A DNA stretch of 64,000 nucleotides, taken from Acidimicrobiales bacterium (lineage in GTDB: Bacteria > Actinomycetota > Acidimicrobiia > Acidimicrobiales > Aldehydirespiratoraceae). A program made the translations under genes and the position numbers. The DNA lies in assembly GCA_029246685.1 (NCBI GenBank), contig JAQWMR010000019.1, positions 62,001 to 126,000 on the forward strand, read 5' to 3'. Of this stretch, positions 40,022-53,678 are shown piece after piece. A model generated the notes under the pieces. That model made no database searches. It had not been told where the DNA came from and was given only the letters and a program-made list of their open reading frames with translations. Numbering within the stretch: position 1 is the first letter of the stretch; every line of letters starts with the position of its first letter.

Positions 40022-43000
40022 GAGTCGTCAGGAGGTGACCACGAAGGCTCGCCATCCGAGTCGACGTCGACCCGCTCGCCTGCCGTCGGCGGCTCCACCG
40101 TGGGCTCGGCATTCACGACGTCGGCGACGAGTCGGGCCGAGTTCATGACGCCGACCTCGATGCGAAGCACATCGACGAGCGCGGGCAGCACCGCGAAGAA
40201 CAGCACCACGATCGCCAGGACACCGGGTCCGAACACGTACACCGAATCGCGGACGGCGTCGCCGCCGGGATTGATCGTGTCGCTCGCCCGCGAGTGGAGC
40301 CAAGTGACAACGGTCAGGCCTCCGAGAATGAAGGTGACGCCGAGCGCGAACAGGCCGCGCCGGATCTGATCGTCGACCTCGTTGCCGATCTCGTCGAGCT
40401 CACGATGCCCGATGACACCGGCGCGAACATCCTCGATCAGGTCGTGACGAGCCGGGACGTCGATCCGATTCCCGGCCAGGTCCCAGAGCGGTTCGTCGGG
40501 GATGTCGTTCGTCCAGCGCAGCCAGCGGCGTGAGAGGAACGCTCCGACGATGCCGATCGCGGTCAGCGCGATCGAGAACAGCTCGATCCCCGACCGTCCG
40601 TAGGTGAGTTCGACCGTGGTGTCCGTGGGCACGACGACCATGAGGTTCGGCGCCACGCGGTACGGACCTTCTGCGCCGGAGACGTCCCAGTTCGGGAAGT
40701 AGCTCGCCCTCACGAGCACCGGCGTGCCGATTCGGTCGACCTCGAACCGGATCGCGTCGGTCTCGGTCGAGATGTTGGAGACCACGGCGAGCTCAGCGTC
40801 GACGCGGGGCAGCCAGTCGTCGGACTGTGCCGCGAGCGTTCGCATGTCGCGGACGCGATCTTCCGCCCGCGGCTGGGGCTCGTCGAGCCCCGCGTCGATG
40901 GCAGCTAAGCGCTCGGCCTCGAACACCTCCAGGTACTCGGCCTCGGCGTCTTCGAGGATCTCGTCGATTGCGGAGCGCGGCCACTCTTCTGGGCCTTCGT
41001 CAGCCAGAAGTGCTGTGTCGTGCCCGCTTTCCCACCAGGCAACCGTCGGGACAAGCCAGTCCTCGCCTCCGAGCGCGGCGCTGTCGACGACGACCGGGAA
41101 ATGGTCGAGACCGACGACGAGCGCCTGGTCCTGCACGAGGAAGATGACCCAGGGCCCGCTGTTCGCGATTTCCGTCAGGGTGGAGACGTCACGGGCTTGC
41201 GTGATCGCGGCCTCGGTGGATGCCATGTAGTAGCGCACGCCCATGGTCTGGAGACCCTCCACACCCTTGGCGACGTTGAGCGAGGAGTACGGCATGTCCC
41301 GCATCGCTTGCGAGGGGCCGAGCGACAACTCGGATTGCAGAAGGAAGTGGTACGGCGTGGTCGCGGAGGCTTCGAAGTACAGGCCCTCCATCGATCCGAT
41401 GCAGCCGTCGGTCCAGTGCGGCAGCAGCATCGGGGCCATCGGCGTTCCGTAGCTCCCGAGGCGATCACCCTCGTACTCCCACAGGGACTGCCCGCAACCG
41501 AACTGGGTGCCGACTCGGTCCATAGCCGCAATCAGATGGCTGTATTCCGTGTACGCGTCGCCACGCGCCTCGTAGCCGGTGAAGTTGTAGCGCATCCAGC
41601 TCGGGCCGAGATTGAGCGCCGGAGTGGAGATGTCGCCGATCCGCGTCTCGTAGCCGAACTCGTGGGCTCCCTCGTCGTTCGTGAAGACGGACCCGCCAGG
41701 CAACGACCGCAGCGGTAGCCCGAGCGAGAAGATGAGGATGATCGCGAGCAACGCTCCGACGAGACCCGGCGTCCAGGCGGGCCGCCCATGGCGAAAGGCC
41801 TCGTGGCTGCGGAGCGCATCGCCCACCAGGCGAGCGATCTCGGAGATTCCGAGGCCGGCGAGCATGTAGACGCACAGGTAGTAGAAGGGCAGGATCCGGA
41901 CGTTCCAGAGCCGCGTCTCCGGCAACAGGATGAACGCGATGGCGAAGATGCCCGCCGTCAGCGCCAGCGCCATACCGAGCCGCACCCGCCGCAGCGCGCA
42001 CACGATGGCGCCGAGCACGGCGAGGACGACGAACAGCTGCAGCGGCAGGTCGTTCGTGAGGAACGTGTGGCCGCCGAAGTTGTCGCCGCGATTCCACAAC
42101 CCACCGATGTAGTCGCGCTCCTTCCCCCAACCCATGTCGTTCAGGTAGGCCCGGTTCCAGAAGAACGGGAGGACCCAAAACGCCGACAACAGACCGCCCA
42201 TGAGGCCAACGGTTCCCAGCCACACCGCCTCACGGCGACCGACCCGCAGCAGGAACAGCGCCAGCGTGGCGACCAGCGCAAAGAACGCCGCGAACAGGTG
42301 CGTCAGGCCGGCGAGGGCGAGCAGCGCCGCCGCGGCCATCCGGTGGCGCCCCGTCTCCATGCTCTTCGCGGCAACACCGATGTAGAGCACCGCGATCGAC
42401 AGACCGATGGAGTAGGCGAACTCGCCTGCCATCGTGGACATGACGTTGCCGCCATAGATGTTGAACGAGCGATCGAACAGGAACGGCAGCGTCATCGCAG
42501 AGAGCACCGCTGGGCCCGGGTAGGCGAGGCCGCCGAGCCGACCCGCGGCAAAGGCAGCGAGAGGCAGGGTGACGATGCCAGAGATTGCCACCAGCTTCAT
42601 GGCCACGCCGTAGGGCACAGGCACGATCAGGATCGTCGCGATTGCGGCAGCGGCGACAACCACGCCCCGCCATCGCCCGAGATGCTGGGCCGCCTCACCG
42701 GCCTTCAAGGCGACGAGCAGAGGCAGGCCGATCGCCGCTATCGCCAGATCCACGGGCGTGTCGTTGTAGGTCACGATCAGCTGACCGAAGCCGGGAATCC
42801 ACTGGTTGATGGTCCCTTCCCACGTCGTCGACATCGCGACGTTGAGCGCCGCGGCGAACACCATGGTGATCCGCTGAATCGTGGCGTCGAACCCGAGCCG
42901 CCGCGGAATCTCCCGGCCAGCCAGAACCATCGCGGCGAAGGCGTAGACACCGGCGTCGAGGCCGATCGATTCGATCTCGATGCCGACGTTGACCATCACG

Positions 43001-43293
43001 ATCGCGAGCGACGGGATGACCATGTAGAAGGTGAACGCAGGGAAGCCGGCGTACCAATCCGGCGACCAGCCCGTGAGGCGGAAGTTCGGCAGCAGCTCAT
43101 CGCGCAGGAACTTCGGCGACCAGACGTGGGCGCCCATGTCGCCGCCGGTCGGTGTGGAGTCGACGAACCACGCCCACGGCGACATCGTCCAGACGACGAA
43201 GAGGGTCACGGCACCGACGATCAGGGCGGTGACGACCCGGCGCGGGTCGCGCGCTAGCCGCGAACGGAAATCAGTCGTCATGATGGCCACCAT
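40018..43293 (-). CDS. Giant polytopic membrane protein, PTPS-related/GT-C-like
   Basis: About 1091 aa. The N-terminal half has roughly 12 TM helices with an early acidic loop (TPTGGDMGAHVWSPKFLRD). A long extracytoplasmic domain follows (about 550-900), then two further TM helices near 930 and 1010, and a charged C-terminus. The GGDMGAHVW motif is what I recall from the 6-pyruvoyl-tetrahydropterin-synthase-related membrane family of actinobacteria, thought to be GT-C-type transferases. It is coupled to the GtrA-GT2 fusion, a likely source of its lipid-linked donor. The start may instead be ATG at 43281; neither has a good ribosome site. Confidence 0.75.
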   Translation of the reverse strand: MVAIMTTDFRSRLARDPRRVVTALIVGAVTLFVVWTMSPWAWFVDSTPTGGDMGAHVWSPKFLRDELLPNFRLTGWSPDWYAGFPAFTFYMVIPSLAIVMVNVGIEIESIGLDAGVYAFAAMVLAGREIPRRLGFDATIQRITMVFAAALNVAMSTTWEGTINQWIPGFGQLIVTYNDTPVDLAIAAIGLPLLVALKAGEAAQHLGRWRGVVVAAAAIATILIVPVPYGVAMKLVAISGIVTLPLAAFAAGRLGGLAYPGPAVLSAMTLPFLFDRSFNIYGGNVMSTMAGEFAYSIGLSIAVLYIGVAAKSMETGRHRMAAAALLALAGLTHLFAAFFALVATLALFLLRVGRREAVWLGTVGLMGGLLSAFWVLPFFWNRAYLNDMGWGKERDYIGGLWNRGDNFGGHTFLTNDLPLQLFVVLAVLGAIVCALRRVRLGMALALTAGIFAIAFILLPETRLWNVRILPFYYLCVYMLAGLGISEIARLVGDALRSHEAFRHGRPAWTPGLVGALLAIILIFSLGLPLRSLPGGSVFTNDEGAHEFGYETRIGDISTPALNLGPSWMRYNFTGYEARGDAYTEYSHLIAAMDRVGTQFGCGQSLWEYEGDRLGSYGTPMAPMLLPHWTDGCIGSMEGLYFEASATTPYHFLLQSELSLGPSQAMRDMPYSSLNVAKGVEGLQTMGVRYYMASTEAAITQARDVSTLTEIANSGPWVIFLVQDQALVVGLDHFPVVVDSAALGGEDWLVPTVAWWESGHDTALLADEGPEEWPRSAIDEILEDAEAEYLEVFEAERLAAIDAGLDEPQPRAEDRVRDMRTLAAQSDDWLPRVDAELAVVSNISTETDAIRFEVDRIGTPVLVRASYFPNWDVSGAEGPYRVAPNLMVVVPTDTTVELTYGRSGIELFSIALTAIGIVGAFLSRRWLRWTNDIPDEPLWDLAGNRIDVPARHDLIEDVRAGVIGHRELDEIGNEVDDQIRRGLFALGVTFILGGLTVVTWLHSRASDTINPGGDAVRDSVYVFGPGVLAIVVLFFAVLPALVDVLRIEVGVMNSARLVADVVNAEPTVEPPTAGERVDVDSDGEPSWSPPDDS

Positions 43294-43348
43294 GGTGCCA
43301 CCCGGTGCGCGCCAACTGGGGACGCCGGGTGGTCAGCCGAAACGTGGG

Positions 43349-43549
43349 TCATCGGCGATAGCGCAAGCGCGGTGCCTCGGGCTGACCGAGCTCGTGAATC
43401 ACGCCGTCGAGGGTGGTCAATCGACCCTCGACCTGCCACCAACGTCGATCGCACTTGGCACAGCTGCAGAGCGTGCGCTCGCCGGCACCCACGTTGATCG
43501 TGATGGTGACCAGCGGTGCGGCGCATCCCGGACAATCCGATGTCGACAT
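43349..43549 (-). CDS. Small zinc-ribbon protein
   Basis: 66 aa with C6-x2-C9 and C28-x-C30-x2-C33, typical of a zinc ribbon, followed by a WWQVEGRLTTL segment and a short C-terminal tail. No family name came to mind. The start at 43549 was chosen for the compact domain. The 120 bp upstream holds no gene; an AAGGAGGT at about 43595 on the minus strand suggests an alternative, longer N-terminus (start near 43594). It lies between the giant membrane protein gene and the CPBP protease gene. Confidence 0.6.
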   Translation of the reverse strand: MSTSDCPGCAAPLVTITINVGAGERTLCSCAKCDRRWWQVEGRLTTLDGVIHELGQPEAPRLRYRR

Positions 43550-43669
43550 CAGCTTCGTTCCCCACAGTGCTGTATTCCACAGCGTCGTTCGCACCTCCTT
43601 CGGCGCTGTGCGTGGTCGTTTGAGGCATACCCATCAGAAATCTCACGACCGTGGCAATTTCGGCCGCGT

Positions 43670-44464
43670 TCAGTAGAGCTCGGGCAGCAGAATGGCCACA
43701 GTTGTGGCGTTGAAGCCCATGTGGACCCAGATGGCTGTCCCAAGACGCCCGGTGCGGTGCATGGCAAGCGCGGCGACGACGCCGATCAGCATCAGGCCCG
43801 GGAACTGGAGAGCCTGGAGATGCGATGCCGCGAAGAGCGCCGACGATGCGATCACGGCGATCGCCAACGCGCCGCGGCGCTGCGCCTCCATGTCGTAGAT
43901 CCCGCGGAACAGAAGGCCCCGATACAAGACCTCCTCGCAGATCGGTGCGGCGATGACCGTGAAGAGAATGAGGGCGAAGACGCCGCTCGGGTCGGTGGCA
44001 CCGGCGATGAGCTCGCGGGCCGGACGCTCGAGTTCGTCGGAATCGACGTGGGGAAGAATTGGCCAGTATAGCAGCGGGACGAGTGCGAGCTGGGAGGCGA
44101 CGCCGATCGCGAGTCCGACCGGCACGTCGATCGCCCGCATGGTCCAGCCCAGGTCTCGTCGCCAATCGAGCCCGCGACTCCGTGCGAGGAAGGGCACGCC
44201 GATGAACGCCGCCCAGAGCGGCAAGTTGGCGAGCACCGAGAACACGAGCGGCAGCCGGTTGTGGTCGAGCGCTTCACCTCGCCCGAACTGCCCGACCGCT
44301 CGGCCGAGATCGGCGCCCGGGCTCGACGAGACGTTGAGATCCCAGCCGCCCGCCGCGACGATCGCGCCTCCGACCAGGACGGCGAGAAAGACGCCGCTGA
44401 ACAGGGAGATGAGCGCGAGGACGATGCGCCAGCTCGGTGCGGGCACCGGGGCGGACGAGTCCAC
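43670..44464 (-). CDS. CPBP-family intramembrane metalloprotease
   Basis: 264-aa membrane protein with the three CPBP (Abi/CAAX) motifs: EEVLYRGLLFRG (catalytic Glu pair and Arg), FAASH and HMGFNATT. Six or more TM helices. GTG at 44464 overlaps the DUF3499 stop in TAGTG, so translation is probably coupled. Substrate unknown. Confidence 0.9.
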   Translation of the reverse strand: MDSSAPVPAPSWRIVLALISLFSGVFLAVLVGGAIVAAGGWDLNVSSSPGADLGRAVGQFGRGEALDHNRLPLVFSVLANLPLWAAFIGVPFLARSRGLDWRRDLGWTMRAIDVPVGLAIGVASQLALVPLLYWPILPHVDSDELERPARELIAGATDPSGVFALILFTVIAAPICEEVLYRGLLFRGIYDMEAQRRGALAIAVIASSALFAASHLQALQFPGLMLIGVVAALAMHRTGRLGTAIWVHMGFNATTVAILLPELY

Positions 44465-44700
44465 TAGCCGGCGTAGCGAAGGCGATGCACCGGCTCGACC
44501 TGCCGACGATCGCTCAGATCCCACCCCTTGGGCGGATGGGTGCGATCAGCGTGGGGGCCGCACAGATCGTGGTTGGCCGGGCTGTCCTCCGGTTGGAGGT
44601 CATCGAGCCACACGGTGCGTTGCGCGTAGACAAAAGACAGGGTTGTGGCGGCCGGTCGGCCACAGCCAGGACGAGCACAGCGACGGTTCACAATCGGCAC
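44464..44700 (-). CDS. DUF3499-family small zinc-binding protein
   Basis: 78 aa. RRCARPGCGRPAATTLSFVYA, in pieces, followed by DLCGPHADR and PKGW, matches the actinobacterial DUF3499 family. C8, C13, C47 and H50 are likely zinc ligands. The gene is usually near manB, DUF5719 and the cofD/cofE genes, as here. Its function is not known. It is divergent from ftsH. Confidence 0.88.
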   Translation of the reverse strand: MPIVNRRCARPGCGRPAATTLSFVYAQRTVWLDDLQPEDSPANHDLCGPHADRTHPPKGWDLSDRRQVEPVHRLRYAG

Positions 44701-44759
44701 CGTACCGGCCGATGGATGCGCAGACGGGGATCTGCAACCGTAAGAGCCCGCGGCAGGTC

Positions 44760-44765
44760 TACCCT
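44760..44765 (+). promoter_or_regulatory. -10 box of a probable leaderless ftsH transcript
   Basis: TACCCT ends six bases before the ftsH ATG (44772), and no Shine-Dalgarno is present. A transcript starting at or beside the ATG is likely. The -35 is not clear. Confidence 0.45.
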
Positions 44766-44771
44766 TTCCTT

Positions 44772-46718
<1,947 letters not shown>

Positions 46719-46720
46719 CG

Positions 46721-47167
46721 GTGGACCGGGTCCTCCTGGTTCTCGGCGGTGTAGCAATCGCGGGTCTCGTAGCGGCCATCGTCGGCCGCCGGTCGGCGGC
46801 ACCCGCCGCCAACACCCACCACATCCCCCGTCAGCTCGACCGAGCGGACTTCCCCCATCCTGAGGTCCCCTGGCTGGTCGCGATCTTCACCTCCGCCACC
46901 TGCGATACCTGCGCCGGTGTCTGGGAACGCGCCCAGCACCTTGCGAGCGACCAGGTGTCGGTTGTGGAACTCGAGGTTGGCGTAGAGAAGGCGATTCATG
47001 AGCGATACAAGATCGACGGCGTCCCCACGCTCGTGATCGCTGACGCGAACGGCGAGGTGAAGCGTGCGTTCCTCGGGCCCACAACGACCACCGATCTGTG
47101 GGCCGCAATGGCCGACGCCCGCGAGCCCGGCTCCGTTCCGCCGGATTGCCACACCGGCGAGCTCTAG
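46721..47167 (+). CDS. Membrane-anchored thioredoxin-like protein
   Basis: 148 aa. One N-terminal TM helix (about 4-21) precedes a thioredoxin fold with a C61-D-T-C64 redox pair in TSATCDTCAGVW and cis-Pro in VPTLV. It probably works on thiols at the outer face of the membrane or in resistance to oxidative stress. GTG begins two bases after the ftsH stop, so it is cotranscribed with ftsH. Convergent with the next gene, sharing CTAG. Confidence 0.85.
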   Translation: MDRVLLVLGGVAIAGLVAAIVGRRSAAPAANTHHIPRQLDRADFPHPEVPWLVAIFTSATCDTCAGVWERAQHLASDQVSVVELEVGVEKAIHERYKIDGVPTLVIADANGEVKRAFLGPTTTTDLWAAMADAREPGSVPPDCHTGEL

Positions 47168-48570
47168 CCGAGCGGCTCCACGCCGCCCGCGGGCACCGCG
47201 AGAAGTTGTGCGTGCACGGAGACGCCGCGGAGCTCGCGACCGACGACGACCGCTGACGGCGCGTCGACGAGCACGAGAGGTCGGTCACCAGCGAAGGCGG
47301 AGGATTCGAGGATCGCACGGCGGCCGCCGCCCAGCTCCACATCGGCGACATGCACCAACTCGCCGTCGATGAACTCCGATACCGAGGCCGTGACGATGCC
47401 GATGGACGGGTTGTAGATGACAAGCCCGCCCTCGTCCTGCTCGATCGGCGCCAGCCAACTCGTGGCCATCGTGGAGGTGCCCACGGTGGCTGACAGATTC
47501 GACACCGGGCGATCGCCGAACGGCAGATAGCTCTCGTTCATGACGGCCACGGGCACGCCGTCGAGCGAGCGAGCCACGATCGACATCGACTCGAGCCCCT
47601 CGAGTCGCTCCTCATCCGCAAGGCGGACAACCGCGGTACGGCCCGGACGCAGTGTCAGCTCGATCGGATCGAAGCTGATGGTGCCGTCGGCGATGATCTC
47701 GAGGTCCACCTTCGCCTCGGATGTGGTCGACGGGTTCACCACGGTGATCACATCGCTGCGAACCGTCCGGTTCACATTCGGCAGGAACCACACCGGTGCG
47801 AGCTCCGGGCTTCCCGGCGCGACGGCAAGGCCGACCTGGGCGTCGTTCGCGACCGCCTGAATCCGATTGACGGCGACGCGGCCGGCCACGACGTCGATGA
47901 CCGCGGTCACCCGACCCGCGACGGTGACCGCTTCCGTGACGTCGATCGGGGTGACTCGGCGAGCGGGGGCAACGACACCGGGCAGGGAGTCGACACCGAC
48001 GTCAGCGTCGAAACGCACGTCGAGCACCGCGTCTTCGAGGAACGGATTCAACACCAAGATCGTGTTGGTCTCGCCGAACTCGGCAACGCGAGTGGCGCCT
48101 GACGCAAGGACCCAGGTGTCGGAGGTGGCTGTGTGACACGTGGTGCGATCTGTGTCTGTCGTGTCGCCGATGGCCGTCTGCTCCACGATCACGGAGCCCT
48201 CGAGGACTTCTACGACCGCCCCCATCCACGGTGACTCCGGCACGATGTCCGCAACCCGGACGAGCTCACGCTCGCCCGACGCGATCGGAACCGACACATC
48301 GCGAGCGTCGATCCCCGGCCCGGACCGCACCCCGGCGACGAGCGTAGAGGCGGGCGTCGAACCCACGTTGATCAGCTCGATGCCGATCTCGGCGACGCCG
48401 CCCGGCTCCGATCCGCCGGGACAGAACCACACGCCGGCGTCCACCGTGCCCGCCGCCTGTTGCGGCTCGACGACGACGTCTCGGTCGGGGCGTTCGCCCT
48501 GATCAGCGACGAATGCCCCGACTACGGCTGCCGCGATGAGTGCGACGACAAGAGCTCGGAGCAGCTTCAT
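47164..48570 (-). CDS. DUF5719-family secreted protein
   Basis: 468 aa with an N-terminal signal/anchor (MKLLRALVVALIAAAVVGAF) and a repeated beta-rich extracytoplasmic region. The blocks resemble one another: VLNPFLEDAVLDV, VVNPSTTSEAKVDLEI and VIYNPSIGIVTASVSEF each start with an (L/V/I)xNP motif. This is the DUF5719 arrangement that accompanies a large membrane GT2 in actinobacteria. The ATG overlaps that GT2 stop as ATGA, so the two are a functional pair, probably in envelope glycan export or assembly. Confidence 0.85.
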   Translation of the reverse strand: MKLLRALVVALIAAAVVGAFVADQGERPDRDVVVEPQQAAGTVDAGVWFCPGGSEPGGVAEIGIELINVGSTPASTLVAGVRSGPGIDARDVSVPIASGERELVRVADIVPESPWMGAVVEVLEGSVIVEQTAIGDTTDTDRTTCHTATSDTWVLASGATRVAEFGETNTILVLNPFLEDAVLDVRFDADVGVDSLPGVVAPARRVTPIDVTEAVTVAGRVTAVIDVVAGRVAVNRIQAVANDAQVGLAVAPGSPELAPVWFLPNVNRTVRSDVITVVNPSTTSEAKVDLEIIADGTISFDPIELTLRPGRTAVVRLADEERLEGLESMSIVARSLDGVPVAVMNESYLPFGDRPVSNLSATVGTSTMATSWLAPIEQDEGGLVIYNPSIGIVTASVSEFIDGELVHVADVELGGGRRAILESSAFAGDRPLVLVDAPSAVVVGRELRGVSVHAQLLAVPAGGVEPLG

Positions 48571-51500
48571 GACTCGCCCTTTCTCGTACCGAGACGGCGA
48601 CGAACGATCGACCCGGCAATGACGACGAACCCGAGGAACTGGATGAGGAGCGCGCCTTGGCGCCACAACGGTGTGTCGTAGCGAAGCTCGGCCTGCCCTT
48701 CGTTGTCGGGAAGGAAGACGGTCGCCCAACCGATCGCTCGACGGCGTCCGGTGCGTTCGCCGTCCACATGGAGGCGCCATCGGGTGTCTGGCGTCTGGGA
48801 GACGTAGACCTCGACGCCGGCGGGAAGCTGATCCGAGAGCGACGCCGAGCGGCCGGCGAGGACGCCGAGCGTGCCCTGGAGCGGCGCAGCCTCAAGGTCG
48901 GAGAGTTCGTCTCTCCCGTCGTCGAACCCGGCGACGCCGGCAGCGCGGACGCTCGTCCACTCGGTGTTCTCGTAGAGGACCATCGCCGTGTTGATGCCCT
49001 CGACCCGACGGAGGTCCAGTTGCCGTCCGAGCGCGTTGTCGACGACGGGAGCGGCAGGTTCGGCGTCGGGGCCGAACGGCGCAGGCGCGATGCGATCGAG
49101 AAGGACGATGTAGCGGACGCCGAGCGCGCCCAATGTGCGCCCGACCCGCATCGTGTCGCCGTCCAGAGCGGTGCCGAGCGTCTCCGCGATGAGCGCCGAC
49201 GAACCCGCGTCTGCTGGGAGACCGGCGTCCGCCAGGAGCGGGAGGCCATCGAGCGAGACCGCCCACGCAAGCTCGTCATCAAGACGATGCCCGCCCCCCG
49301 GAAGATGATCCGGCCGGGCGACCCAGAGGATCCGATAACTGCCATCGATCGACGGGTCGGCGATCGGCAGGGTCTGTGAGAAGTCGCCCCGGGGCATGTC
49401 CCAACGGCCGCTCTCCAGCAGCGCGAGCGTGGGAAAGGACGCCACGAATGCGGCGACGACGGAGACGGGGAGCAGCACCTGGCGCCAGCCGAACCCAGCT
49501 CGGCGAATGTCGTTCTCGGCCGCGGCTACGGTAGCGCCGGCGGTCAGAGCGAGACCAGCCGCTGCGGGCGCCAGCATCACGGCAGGCGAGGGCAGCGCGA
49601 ACGGCAGCGCCCCCCAAGCCGCGGCCCAGACAAGCCCCCACGACGTCATCGCGACGAGCCAGCCTCGGACCGCCAGTCGGAAACGCCAGCTGCGGCCCAC
49701 GAGCAACGGCAGAGCCAGCGGCACGACCAGTGCGAGCGTCAGCCAGGAAACCGAGGATTCCCCGAGCGCGAACCCGATGATGTCGACGAGGTCGAGGTCG
49801 GCTCCGCCGGCGCTGCGCCCCTCGACGAACGGGGCCCAGTCGAACCCGACCGCCAGCTGATCCAACAGGTTGGGCAGGGCGAGCACGAGCGTGACGGCCG
49901 CACCGATCACCAAGGTCACCATGAGGCGGCCGAGGCCATGGAGCTGACCGGTCAGCAACGCCGCAGCGAGCAGGCCGCCCAGGATCGGGATGACGAGCAA
50001 CAACGTGGCCGGGACGAACAACGCGGCCAGACCGACGGAGATGCCGAGGCCGATGCCGACGGCCGAGGCCGGTCGCCACGGGCCGCTCGTGGATCGATGG
50101 GGAGAGACCGCCTGGCCGTGGAGCAGAGCGGCCAGGATCCAGGGCGCGACGCCGTACGCGTAGAGGCCGGAGATCGACGCCGTTTCGATGCTCACCCATG
50201 GAAGGGGCACGACGGTGTAGGCGACGAGGGCGCCGATCTGGGCCCGCCTCGACCCCGTGACGCCGAGCATGCGCCACGCGCCGATCAGGCCCGCCACGAC
50301 GGGGCCGAACACCCAGAGCAATCGGACGAGGCCATCGGCACCGCCGAGGATCCACGTGGCCGCGCCGAGGGCCGCCACACCGCCGCGCGGTGTGCCCGGA
50401 CTGCCGAGATCCCGATGGCGCCACCCGTCCCACCACTCGCCGACCAGCGACTCGGCGTCGCCGAAGGCAAGGAACTCGCCAACCGCGGGGATGCCATCCG
50501 TGATCATCGTTCGGCTGCCGAACAGAACGAATACCCCCACCACGACTGCGACCACGGCGGAGACGCGCGCGGTACCCGTGCGAACGATCGCCTGGAAGTG
50601 CGGATCGTCGCGCCGGCGACCGATCTGGCCGCGAACGAACGCATTGATCCGCACGCTGCCCGTCACCTGCGCGGCGCGAACGTCGCTGTGGCGGGCTCGA
50701 ACGAGACGGCGCAGTTGGCGCCGACGTTCACGGATGGCTCCGAGCCGGCGGGCGTTCCAGGACCACGCACCGAAGACGTCGCGCACTTGCGATATCCGTC
50801 CGGCGAGGAGCGCGATCGCCGCCTCGCCGAGCGTGAGGAGTGCGAACAACGGGAGCGTGACGAACAGTTCTGGTCGGCTCGCGGTGACCAGGATGGTACG
50901 AAGCTGGTGACGGGCCCGGGTGCGACGGATGTCGTCCACGCCCGTTCGCCCGAGCAGATCCTCGCGATGACGCACGCGTGCGTCGGGAACCACCATCACC
51001 CGGGCTCCGACGAGCTGGGCCCGCCAGCACAGGTCGACTTGTTCGCCTCGATGGGGAATGTCGGGATCGAACCCGCGGAGCGTGCGGAACAGCGCCGAGT
51101 TGATGAGCAGGCACGCGGATGGCAGGGCAAAGACGTCGGCGACCGCGTCGTACTGCTCCTGGTCGATTTCCCCGGGGTCGACGACGTCGGCGGCCACCGC
51201 GAACCGGTCGACCTCGTAGGCGACATGCTGCAGGCGTTCGGGATCGTTCCAGTCGACGAGCTTCGGGCCGGCGATACCCGAGTTGCTTCGCAGCGCTTCG
51301 ACCACCAGGAGGCGCACCGCGTCGGAGGCGAGCACGACATCGTCGTGGCACACGAGGAAGAACGCCGGGTCGACCTCCGTGTCGAGAACCGCATTCGCCG
51401 CCTCGGAGAATCCGGACGTGTCGGGGGCGTCGAGCACCGATGCCGACGGCAGCGCAGCATGCACGCGACCGCTCAACGACGGATCGCCGGCGGCATCGAT

Positions 51501-51641
51501 GACTACCACCGAGAGGCGGGGGTAGTCCTGGGTCGCGAGGCTGTCGAGGGTCTCCTCGAACCACTCACCGGGCTGGTGAGCGACGACAACTGCGAGCACC
51601 GATGGCGTCGCGTCGCGAGGGGTATCGGTCTGGTCGGCCAC
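48567..51641 (-). CDS. Giant membrane GT2 glycosyltransferase
   Basis: 1024 aa. An N-terminal GT2 domain (about 12-260) shows VVVAHQPGEWFEETL, the DDV metal motif in CHDDVVL, and WRAQLVGARVMVVPDARVRH. About a dozen TM helices follow (about 270-780), then a C-terminal extracytoplasmic domain. Similar proteins occur next to DUF5719 and fbiA/whiB2 in actinobacteria. It likely transfers a nucleotide-activated sugar to a lipid-linked glycan; donors made nearby include GDP-rhamnose and UDP-xylose. GTG start. It is divergent from rmd. Confidence 0.88.
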   Translation of the reverse strand: MADQTDTPRDATPSVLAVVVAHQPGEWFEETLDSLATQDYPRLSVVVIDAAGDPSLSGRVHAALPSASVLDAPDTSGFSEAANAVLDTEVDPAFFLVCHDDVVLASDAVRLLVVEALRSNSGIAGPKLVDWNDPERLQHVAYEVDRFAVAADVVDPGEIDQEQYDAVADVFALPSACLLINSALFRTLRGFDPDIPHRGEQVDLCWRAQLVGARVMVVPDARVRHREDLLGRTGVDDIRRTRARHQLRTILVTASRPELFVTLPLFALLTLGEAAIALLAGRISQVRDVFGAWSWNARRLGAIRERRRQLRRLVRARHSDVRAAQVTGSVRINAFVRGQIGRRRDDPHFQAIVRTGTARVSAVVAVVVGVFVLFGSRTMITDGIPAVGEFLAFGDAESLVGEWWDGWRHRDLGSPGTPRGGVAALGAATWILGGADGLVRLLWVFGPVVAGLIGAWRMLGVTGSRRAQIGALVAYTVVPLPWVSIETASISGLYAYGVAPWILAALLHGQAVSPHRSTSGPWRPASAVGIGLGISVGLAALFVPATLLLVIPILGGLLAAALLTGQLHGLGRLMVTLVIGAAVTLVLALPNLLDQLAVGFDWAPFVEGRSAGGADLDLVDIIGFALGESSVSWLTLALVVPLALPLLVGRSWRFRLAVRGWLVAMTSWGLVWAAAWGALPFALPSPAVMLAPAAAGLALTAGATVAAAENDIRRAGFGWRQVLLPVSVVAAFVASFPTLALLESGRWDMPRGDFSQTLPIADPSIDGSYRILWVARPDHLPGGGHRLDDELAWAVSLDGLPLLADAGLPADAGSSALIAETLGTALDGDTMRVGRTLGALGVRYIVLLDRIAPAPFGPDAEPAAPVVDNALGRQLDLRRVEGINTAMVLYENTEWTSVRAAGVAGFDDGRDELSDLEAAPLQGTLGVLAGRSASLSDQLPAGVEVYVSQTPDTRWRLHVDGERTGRRRAIGWATVFLPDNEGQAELRYDTPLWRQGALLIQFLGFVVIAGSIVRRRLGTRKGES

Positions 51642-51735
51642 GATCGTGCGAGGCTACCGCCCTACTCATCCACGGCGGGGCCATCACACACCCTCATCCG
51701 GCTCGTCGCGAGTGGTTGCGGGGCGCTGCCACCCG

Positions 51736-51741
51736 TAGAGT
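51736..51741 (+). promoter_or_regulatory. -10 box upstream of rmd
   Basis: TAGAGT lies nine bases before the ATG at 51751, leaving at most two or three untranslated bases. No Shine-Dalgarno is present. Confidence 0.4.
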
Positions 51742-51750
51742 CGTCGCCGC

Positions 51751-53665
<1,915 letters not shown>

Positions 53666-53678
53666 TTCGGGCTCCAGC

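Noticed and set aside
43281..43669. Alternative frame (43278-44165 minus) with MGMPQTTTHSAEGG as a small gene
   Set aside because: The frame soon becomes Arg/His-rich and overlaps the zinc-ribbon gene and the CPBP gene; no family match.
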